The translations under genes were made by a program, and so were the position numbers. A stretch of DNA of 64,000 bases from the NCBI GenBank assembly GCA_044228435.1, contig JBGAUW010000012.1, positions 81,092-145,091 of the forward strand. Direction: 5' to 3'. Of this stretch, positions 57,856 through 64,000 are shown one piece after another (within the stretch, counting starts at the first letter, position 1; each line of letters starts with the position of its first letter). Origin of the DNA: Bog-950 sp044228435 (GTDB lineage Bacteria > Bacteroidota > Bacteroidia > Chitinophagales > LD1). The notes under the pieces are model-generated. The model had not been told where the DNA came from, ran no database searches, and was given only the letters and a program-made list of their open reading frames with translations.

Positions 57856-60807
57856 ATGAAAACACTAAAACATCTGCTGCTGATAATGATAGCGCTTGCA
57901 TCATTAGGCAGTGCAAAGGCACAATGCTACGTAGGTACGTATGCGGTGCCTAACGGGGCTACCGTACAATTTTATGTTGATCCGGATTCCTCGGCCTGGG
58001 TTAACGCAACTTCGGCTTATTGGGATTTTGGCGATGGCGATACTGCCCATACCGGCCATACACAACATACCTACGCCGCATCGGGCACTTACACGTTTTG
58101 TTACCATTTAGAAAGCCCCGGTTGTAATGTAGATACCTGCTACGATGTAACCGTAAACGTTTGCGACTTCAATCCGCAAATTACCTATACACAAGAATAC
58201 GATAGTTACCTTACTACTTTTGGTGTAGTTAATCCGCAGCCCGGCGCTACTTACAATTGGGTTATCTATGTTCATGGTGTTGGCGGCATGCCTTCCAGCC
58301 TGGATAATCCACAGTATACCTATCCACGTGCCGATGTTTATACTACGCACGTAGATGTAACTTTAGCCAACGGGTGTACCGATACAGCAATGGCTTATAT
58401 ATACATTAACGAGCCTTGCGGTGGCGGTGCACATGTAAATAAATACCAATCCGGTTTGGGGGCTTATACATTCCTTGGTGACAGCCTTGGTACTTTAACC
58501 TGGGATTTAGGTGATGGTACTACCAGTACACAACGTTATTTCAATCATACCTATGCAGCCAGCGGAACCTATATTGTATGTTTAACGCGCGATTACAACG
58601 GCTGTAGCAGTACCGACTGCGATACGCTGGTTGTTGATTTATGTGGCTTTAACCCCACAACCGGATATTACAACTATGATGCAGACACTGTCCAGTTTTA
58701 CTCCAATGGCGGCAGCGGGCAGTCATACACCGCAACATGGTCGTTTCCGGGCAGTATTTCAGTTTCTGATTTAAACTCACCTACGCCTTTAGTGGTATAT
58801 CCCGATACCGGCTACTACAATTACTGCGTAACTATTGTTTCGGCCGGTTGCACTAAAAATATTTGCGATGTGGTATATGTAACCGCACCTCCTGTAGTGC
58901 CATGCAATGCAGGGTTTTATACCTGGACCCAGGCTTCTACAGCTTATCTTTATCCAAACGATTCTACCCCTAACCGCATTTTTACCTGGGATTTTGGCGA
59001 CGGAAATACTTCTAGCGACCGGTATCCGCAACATTCATATAATGCTGCCGGAAACTACAACGTATGCCTAACAGTTAGTGCCGCTAATGGCTCATGCTCT
59101 ACCAGCTTTTGCCAAACAGTAACTGTTAGCGCTCCGCCCTGCCTCAACTATTTTGCGCATAATAGCATGGGCTTAGGCGAAATAAACTTTACAGCATACC
59201 TCGATTCGATAAACCTTAGCGCTGGCTACCACTGGGATTTTGGCGATGGCGACACGCTTAACGGGCCAAATAGTGTTACCCATTTTTACGCTGCATCGGG
59301 AACTTATTACGCCTGCGTTACACTTACCAACTCAGTTTGCGCTGCAACCCTCTGCGATACCGTACAGGTAGATGTTTGCGATATGAACATTTATCCATAT
59401 TACAACGTTGGTGCCGGCTATACAGCCACTTTTACGGGCTCGCCTTATAGTAATGTTACCTATGCATGGTCGTTCCCCGGCGGTTCCCCGGCTACATCTA
59501 CGGCTGCTAATCCTACGGTTACTTATCCGGGCTCAGGCAGTTATGGAGCTTCCGTAACGGTTACTTCATCTACCGGATGCGTGGATAGCGGTTATGTAAG
59601 CGTTTATATGGCTAACCCATGCCATACCTATATTTATCAGTCTCAACTCGATTCTACTACGTTCCGTTTTGTGCCTATGCATTTTGATTCAATGAGCGTG
59701 GGGCCTTACACATATGCCTGGAACTTTGGCGACGGAACTACCTCATCGCTGGATAGTTTGAACCATACGTATGCGGGCTATGGCTTGCGCAACGTGTGCC
59801 TTATTACTACAGCACCGGGATGCGTTGATACTTCTTGCGTAGATGTAAATGTAGCGCCACTACCTCCACCTTACCATTATCTGCAGGGAAGTGTAATAAA
59901 AGGAGTTGAGGGTGCGTGCAGTGCTACCGTATATCTCATCCGCGATTCATTGGGCTTTTTAAGCCTAGCCGATACTTATACGATTATTGATTCGTTTGGT
60001 ACTGGAACCAACTGCAGCGGTAACTTTATTTTCTGGGCACCAGAGGGTAATTATTATGTAAAAGCCGCACTTGGTTCAGCCGACGCTGACTATGCAAGTT
60101 ATCTGCCAACTTACTTTGGCAATGTTTTAGACTGGAGCAATGCCAGCCAGATTGCACTTGCCGGTGACCGGTTCTCTCAAAATATTAATCTTATAGCTGG
60201 TGTTAATCCCGGCGGACCAGGCTTTGTAGGTGGTTGGGTAACACAGGGTGCCGGCCTTGCCATAGGCGGCGGCTACGATGCGAGCCGTGCTAATGGCGAC
60301 CCGATTGCAAACGCACAGATCAATTTATTAACGGATAACGATGTGCCGGTAGCCTCAACGTTTACCGATGCAAACGGACGCTATACATTTAGCAACCTTG
60401 CAATAGGTACCTATAAAGTATATGCCGAAGTGATTAATAAAGTGCCATACCCGCTTAATGTAACACTTACTACGGCTAACCCTACACAGGATAATGTAGA
60501 CGTTACCATTAACAGCAACAGCGCCGTTACCGGTTTGGATGATTTGCGCGATATCAGACTGGAAGGTATTTACCCTAACCCGGTTAGTGATAAAACAGTA
60601 GTATCAATTGCGCTTAAACAAAACTCGAAGGTTAAGTTGACTTTAACTGATGTAAACGGCCGTTTAATACAAAACAGAAACCTTGATTTATCATCTGGCG
60701 TTAATCGCATCGACCTTGATTTAACCGGCGAGGCAGCAGGTATATATCACCTAAGCCTTACCAACGATGCAAGCAAAAGGATTATTAAGATTTCTAAAGT
60801 TAAATAG
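57856..60807 (+). CDS. PKD-repeat secreted protein with T9SS sorting domain
   Basis: 983-residue secreted protein. Signal peptide about 1-22 (SAKAQ). Residues about 25-680 are eight PKD-like modules, several with the core WDFGDGDT or WDLGDGTT followed by HTYAASGTY, and many with paired Cys (CDTVQVDVCD). A carboxypeptidase-regulatory or SdrB-like domain (about 790-880, ANAQINLLTDNDVPVASTFTDANGRYTF) follows, then a type A T9SS sorting domain (about 905-983, IYPNPVSDKTVV...RIIKISKVK). PKD domains mediate glycan or protein binding at the surface. It precedes a lipoprotein gene 77 bp away, separated by a terminator. Confidence 0.92.
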   Translation: MKTLKHLLLIMIALASLGSAKAQCYVGTYAVPNGATVQFYVDPDSSAWVNATSAYWDFGDGDTAHTGHTQHTYAASGTYTFCYHLESPGCNVDTCYDVTVNVCDFNPQITYTQEYDSYLTTFGVVNPQPGATYNWVIYVHGVGGMPSSLDNPQYTYPRADVYTTHVDVTLANGCTDTAMAYIYINEPCGGGAHVNKYQSGLGAYTFLGDSLGTLTWDLGDGTTSTQRYFNHTYAASGTYIVCLTRDYNGCSSTDCDTLVVDLCGFNPTTGYYNYDADTVQFYSNGGSGQSYTATWSFPGSISVSDLNSPTPLVVYPDTGYYNYCVTIVSAGCTKNICDVVYVTAPPVVPCNAGFYTWTQASTAYLYPNDSTPNRIFTWDFGDGNTSSDRYPQHSYNAAGNYNVCLTVSAANGSCSTSFCQTVTVSAPPCLNYFAHNSMGLGEINFTAYLDSINLSAGYHWDFGDGDTLNGPNSVTHFYAASGTYYACVTLTNSVCAATLCDTVQVDVCDMNIYPYYNVGAGYTATFTGSPYSNVTYAWSFPGGSPATSTAANPTVTYPGSGSYGASVTVTSSTGCVDSGYVSVYMANPCHTYIYQSQLDSTTFRFVPMHFDSMSVGPYTYAWNFGDGTTSSLDSLNHTYAGYGLRNVCLITTAPGCVDTSCVDVNVAPLPPPYHYLQGSVIKGVEGACSATVYLIRDSLGFLSLADTYTIIDSFGTGTNCSGNFIFWAPEGNYYVKAALGSADADYASYLPTYFGNVLDWSNASQIALAGDRFSQNINLIAGVNPGGPGFVGGWVTQGAGLAIGGGYDASRANGDPIANAQINLLTDNDVPVASTFTDANGRYTFSNLAIGTYKVYAEVINKVPYPLNVTLTTANPTQDNVDVTINSNSAVTGLDDLRDIRLEGIYPNPVSDKTVVSIALKQNSKVKLTLTDVNGRLIQNRNLDLSSGVNRIDLDLTGEAAGIYHLSLTNDASKRIIKISKVK

Positions 60808-60819
60808 ATGATGTAACAA

Positions 60820-60862
60820 CCGGATGAGTGGATTTTGAACCTCCGCTCATCCGGCTTTTTTA
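60820..60862 (+). terminator. Rho-independent terminator of the PKD gene
   Basis: CCGGATGAGTGGA / TCCGCTCATCCGG (11 of 13 with G-T) stem with a TTTTGAACC loop, followed by CTTTTTTAA. Confidence 0.85.
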
Positions 60863-60884
60863 ACCGAACAAAAAACCATACCCT

Positions 60885-61883
60885 ATGAAAACGCTATTAA
60901 AATTCAGTTTATTCTTTCTTGCTGCTTGTTGCTTTTGCCTTTCGTCGTGCAAAAAAGAAACTGCTACAACTACCACTAACAATGCCGTAGTATTTACCGA
61001 TGGCATTAAGAACCTGGTTAATAGTAACCAGCCGCGTAAAATTACCACCACTATTTCTGCCGGAAACGGGGCTACACTTATAGGAGCTAATACCCGGTTC
61101 ATTTTCTACCCCGGTGCTTTTAAAGATGCAAACGGTAATACTGTAACCGGCAACGTGAATATTGAAATACAGGAGTTTTACACCAAAGCACAAATGGTTT
61201 TAGGTAATAAAGTACCTATGAGTACACAGGGGTTGCTTGAATCGCGTGGTGAGGTGTATGTAAATGCAACAAAGAACGGGCAGCAGCTTCGTATCCGGCA
61301 AGGGTATGCCACTATCCAGTTTGCAGGTAATTCATTTAATCAGCCTATGGGTTTGTTTACCGGAACAGTTAGCGGAGATTTAAATGATGTTAACTGGACC
61401 CAAAACATGACCATTGCCCCAACTAATGCATTCCAGGGTTGTTCATATGATTCAGTTAATCCTCCGCAGTTCATTGATTCAGCTGCGAACGCATCCATCT
61501 GCGATACGCTTTATACTTTTCCTATCGATTCCTTCGGGTGGATAAACTGCGACTATTTTATGCGCGATAACTACGGCGCCCTAACGAATCTAACCATTAA
61601 CGTTCCGTCGGGCTACGATAATACAAACACAAAAGTTTATGTAGTTTTTACTACAATTAATTCGGTAGCAAGCGTTTATTCATATACTAACGGAGCGTTT
61701 TTACTATCAGGCGGTTACCAGGTGCCGGTAGGCTTACAGGCAACCATTGTAGCGCTGGCCTACAATAACGGGCAGTGGTATTCCTCTTTTACCCCTATAA
61801 CTATTACAAATAATCATGTAGCGAGCCTAAGTTTTTCTGCCACAACCATAGCCGGTTACGTTGCGCAGGTAAGCACGCTGTAA
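60885..61883 (+). CDS. Hypothetical envelope lipoprotein (332 aa)
   Basis: Lipoprotein with signal peptide and lipobox LSSC, Cys22. I do not recognise the family. The mature part has a beta-rich N-terminal domain (about 35-165) with FYPGAFKDANGNTVTGNVNIEIQEFYTKAQM and ESRGEVYVNATKNGQQLRI, reminiscent of ZU5-like and other beta-sandwich modules found in Bacteroidota lipoproteins that also begin with GATL...P.GAF, and a C-terminal half rich in Thr, Tyr and Asn. No catalytic motif is visible. It lies between the PKD gene and a carboxypeptidase-regulatory-like gene, in the same direction but with terminators on both sides. Confidence 0.78.
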   Translation: MKTLLKFSLFFLAACCFCLSSCKKETATTTTNNAVVFTDGIKNLVNSNQPRKITTTISAGNGATLIGANTRFIFYPGAFKDANGNTVTGNVNIEIQEFYTKAQMVLGNKVPMSTQGLLESRGEVYVNATKNGQQLRIRQGYATIQFAGNSFNQPMGLFTGTVSGDLNDVNWTQNMTIAPTNAFQGCSYDSVNPPQFIDSAANASICDTLYTFPIDSFGWINCDYFMRDNYGALTNLTINVPSGYDNTNTKVYVVFTTINSVASVYSYTNGAFLLSGGYQVPVGLQATIVALAYNNGQWYSSFTPITITNNHVASLSFSATTIAGYVAQVSTL

Positions 61884-61910
61884 TTAAAAATACGAGAGCA
61901 CTAAACTCCA

Positions 61911-61938
61911 GGGCCTTCCGGAAACGGGGGCCTTTTTT
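61911..61938 (+). terminator. Rho-independent terminator of the lipoprotein gene
   Basis: GGCCTTCCG / CGGGGGCC stem (with G-T pairs) and GAAA loop, followed by TTTTTT. Confidence 0.85.
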
Positions 61939-61993
61939 ATTTTACGTACCCCAATTTTTAAGGTACCTGCGTTAAGTTTATAAATTCGCTTGC

Positions 61994-63235
61994 ATGAAAA
62001 GAATAACCATACTGGCCCTATTGATATCGGCTATTACTACCCTTTCGGCGCAGGAGAATATTTATCTGCGCGGTTTTGTTTATGATAAAGATGCCGGCAA
62101 TGTACCGTTAGGTACCGCTGCGGTGCAAATTAAAAACACCCAACTGGGCGGCTTAAGTGAAGATAACGGCTACTTTGAAATACCTATACCCAAGGTTAAC
62201 CTTAAAGATTCGCTAAAAGTATCTTATGTAGGCTACCAGGCGGTAGCGCTTTCTATTACTAATTATAAGGAAGGGGATACGTTGCGTGTGTATATATCAT
62301 CCTCTGCCGAAACAAAAAAGGACGTGGTAATTACATCCTATAATGCCCGTGGTGTTTTGTTAAAAGCTATAGAGAATATAAAGAAGAACTTATATGTCGA
62401 TTCTATCATTCAAACCGGTTTTTACCGGCAGTACCATAAAGAGAATGGCAAGTATGTGCGCCTTTTAGAAGCAGATGTAAGTGTGGCCTTTAATACCAAA
62501 AGCCCTTATAAATATTCTTTTCACGAGTTGATGCAGGTAAATAAACAGCGCCGCAGCGAAAACTACGAGCGCAATGCAGATGCTATGAACCACGGCGACC
62601 ACTTAGGCGACTTGCTGAAAGAAAACCCGTTTAGCTACAATAAAGGCACGTTTATGAACCCCAAGATGATTGATTTTTTTGCCCCTAAATTTGAAAGTGA
62701 AGACACCGCCCAATATATTATAAAAACACAGTATAAGGAAAGCAGCAGTGCCAAGTTAGAGCAGGCGCGTGTATGGGTAGAAAAAGAAACCTTTGCTATT
62801 TTGCGTATAGAGATTCAAAAGTTTCCTAACCCTTATTACCGCAAATCGCGCTATGCCAACGAAAGTATTTGGAAGCTGGTAAACGAAACTGACGTGGTAG
62901 AACTTGAAAAGCGCAACGGTAAGTTTTTTGTGAGCGCTCTAAGCCGCACCTATAACCACCATGTAACTAATCCGCGCACCGGCAGTATTGAGTTTGTGGT
63001 AGAGGAAACCTTCGACCTTAACTTTGACGAATATGAAACTGATGGGGTAGGAGCTTTGATTGCCAAAGGAAAATACTCAGAGTTTTCTGATTTATACCTT
63101 GCTAAGTATAAATATAACAGCAAGTTTTGGGATGACTACGACTTGTTGGATGAATACCCTTTAGATGCCGCTATAAAAGCCGATTTGGAGCATGCCAAAC
63201 CGCTTAGCACACAGTTTGTGGAGAGTGGCAAATAA
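61994..63235 (+). CDS. Exported protein with carboxypeptidase-regulatory-like domain
   Basis: 413-residue exported protein. Signal peptide about 1-19 (TLSAQ), then a CarboxypepD_reg-like beta-sandwich (about 24-105, LRGFVYDKDAGNVPLGTAAVQIK and LGGLSEDNGYFEI, ending with YVGYQ). The remaining 300 residues match a Bacteroidota family that follows this domain (ARGVLLKAIENIKKNLY...TGFYRQYHKENGKYV...VWVEKETFAILRIE) and are probably beta-rich; their role is unknown. No plug or barrel follows, so it is not a TonB receptor. It ends 3 bp from the convergent alpha/beta hydrolase stop. Confidence 0.87.
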   Translation: MKRITILALLISAITTLSAQENIYLRGFVYDKDAGNVPLGTAAVQIKNTQLGGLSEDNGYFEIPIPKVNLKDSLKVSYVGYQAVALSITNYKEGDTLRVYISSSAETKKDVVITSYNARGVLLKAIENIKKNLYVDSIIQTGFYRQYHKENGKYVRLLEADVSVAFNTKSPYKYSFHELMQVNKQRRSENYERNADAMNHGDHLGDLLKENPFSYNKGTFMNPKMIDFFAPKFESEDTAQYIIKTQYKESSSAKLEQARVWVEKETFAILRIEIQKFPNPYYRKSRYANESIWKLVNETDVVELEKRNGKFFVSALSRTYNHHVTNPRTGSIEFVVEETFDLNFDEYETDGVGALIAKGKYSEFSDLYLAKYKYNSKFWDDYDLLDEYPLDAAIKADLEHAKPLSTQFVESGK

Positions 63236-63238
63236 AAC

Positions 63239-63925
63239 TTAGCTGGTAAAAAACCGCTCAAATTCTGCGGTAAGTAATTTTGCCGGCACGGCTTCAAAAG
63301 GGTGCTGTATGCCTTCGTAAACTTTAAGTTCGCTGTTTTTAAGCAACCGGTGGATATATTCGGTTTCTTCTAAAGTTACCATATTATCTTTTTCGCCAAG
63401 GCCAAGCAATACCGGTGTTTCTATCTTAATAAAATCCTGCTCGGTAAGGTGTGTGCTGGCAAGGTCGTGCATCATTAGTGCAGTTTTGCTTAATACACTT
63501 CTCCATTCATGTTCGCCGTGGCGGTCCAGCAGCGTTTGTGCAAAGGCAGGTATCTTTTCCAATATCTTTTCGGCGTTCAGCATTTTAATTTCTTTCTGCG
63601 CTTCCTCTTCGTTCCATTTTAGTTTGGTACCCAGGGTAAACACTCTGCCAATTCTATCGGGGTAAAAGCGCGCCAGCCATAAAGCTACGTAGCCACCCAT
63701 GCTGTAGCCAAACACATCAATTTTTTGATCGTAATGCTCATTCATCCAATCCAGCACCTCGTGCGCAAAATTTTGGATTGTAAACGCGTGGTGGTGTGAA
63801 GCTGTTTTGCCGTGGCCCGAAAAGTTAAGGGCATGTGTTTTAAATTTGCCTTCAAGAGCATTTTCTAACCCGGTAAACTGGTGTTTACTGCCAAGAGCGC
63901 CGTGAAGCAGAAGTAATTCATGCAT
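63239..63925 (-). CDS. Alpha/beta hydrolase
   Basis: 228-residue cytoplasmic alpha/beta-hydrolase. The oxyanion strand LLLLHGALGS is at the start, the nucleophile elbow GYSMGG is near residues 72-77 with Ser74, the acid lies in GLGEKDNMVT and the histidine in GIQHPFE near the end. The overall pattern resembles small esterases or MenH/BioH-like hydrolases; the substrate cannot be assigned. The start codon is followed by an intact frame and the gene sits 3 bp from the convergent neighbour. Confidence 0.88.
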   Translation of the reverse strand: MHELLLLHGALGSKHQFTGLENALEGKFKTHALNFSGHGKTASHHHAFTIQNFAHEVLDWMNEHYDQKIDVFGYSMGGYVALWLARFYPDRIGRVFTLGTKLKWNEEEAQKEIKMLNAEKILEKIPAFAQTLLDRHGEHEWRSVLSKTALMMHDLASTHLTEQDFIKIETPVLLGLGEKDNMVTLEETEYIHRLLKNSELKVYEGIQHPFEAVPAKLLTAEFERFFTS

Positions 63926-64000
63926 AGCAATCTGATTAATTTGTGTTGGTCAAACTTAAAATAACTATCGTTTTGATTATAACTGCATTATATTCATTTT

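Overview
The window looks like a chromosomal segment of a member of the Bacteroidota, probably from the Chitinophagales or Sphingobacteriales side of the phylum, though the exact lineage cannot be fixed by eye. Several proteins end in type IX secretion (T9SS) sorting domains, there is an ECF sigma / FecR / STN-type TonB receptor set, stand-alone and sensor-attached two-component propeller (Reg_prop) proteins occur, SprB and PKD repeat adhesins are present, and many genes are preceded by the phylum's -7 promoter element TAnnTTTG. No rRNA, tRNA, CRISPR array, prophage or complete insertion sequence was seen.

Layout. 1-5.8 kb: end of glpD, a small protein, a lipase-like lipoprotein, recA, a T9SS esterase and a PlsC-like acyltransferase. 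5.8-10.4 kb: an MBL-fold lipoprotein, two adjacent frameshifted genes (P-loop kinase and lipoprotein), an SGNH hydrolase and a membrane-anchored Rieske oxygenase of the DAF-36/Neverland type. 10.4-17.7 kb: a GAF-PAS-H-box protein facing a lone CheY-like regulator, a PepSY-like protein, an acyl-CoA dehydrogenase fused to an SCP2 domain, a GH13 alpha-glucosidase, a small lipoprotein and a pentapeptide-repeat protein. 17.7-21.2 kb: a three-gene set (iron alcohol dehydrogenase, class I glutamine amidotransferase of the PuuD type, aldehyde dehydrogenase). 21.9-26.7 kb: a 1602-residue SprB-repeat T9SS adhesin.

26.8-33.3 kb is the most unusual part. A NarL-type response regulator and a 1016-residue propeller sensor kinase flank two near-identical secreted mini-propeller proteins and a truncated third copy, all on the minus strand. 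The two full copies share an almost identical palindromic upstream block and similar terminators, and they diverge mainly at the C terminus. The sensor gene carries a run of 13 G in frame. I read this as a signalling cassette in which small secreted propellers may tune the sensor; that is inference.

33.5-35.8 kb: a collagen-like, YadA-head-like surface protein. 35.8-40.7 kb: metH behind a SAM-I riboswitch, divergent from metF. 40.8-50.1 kb: housekeeping genes (DEAD-box helicase, tandem rhodanese-like protein, ArsR regulator, tsaB, typA/bipA, arginase, glpK), with several palindromic intergenic repeats. 50.3-54.6 kb: ECF sigma factor, FecR anti-sigma and STN TonB receptor. 54.6-64 kb: twin small T9SS proteins, a 488-residue Bacteroidota protein of unknown role, a PKD-repeat T9SS protein, a lipoprotein, a carboxypeptidase-regulatory-like protein and an alpha/beta hydrolase.
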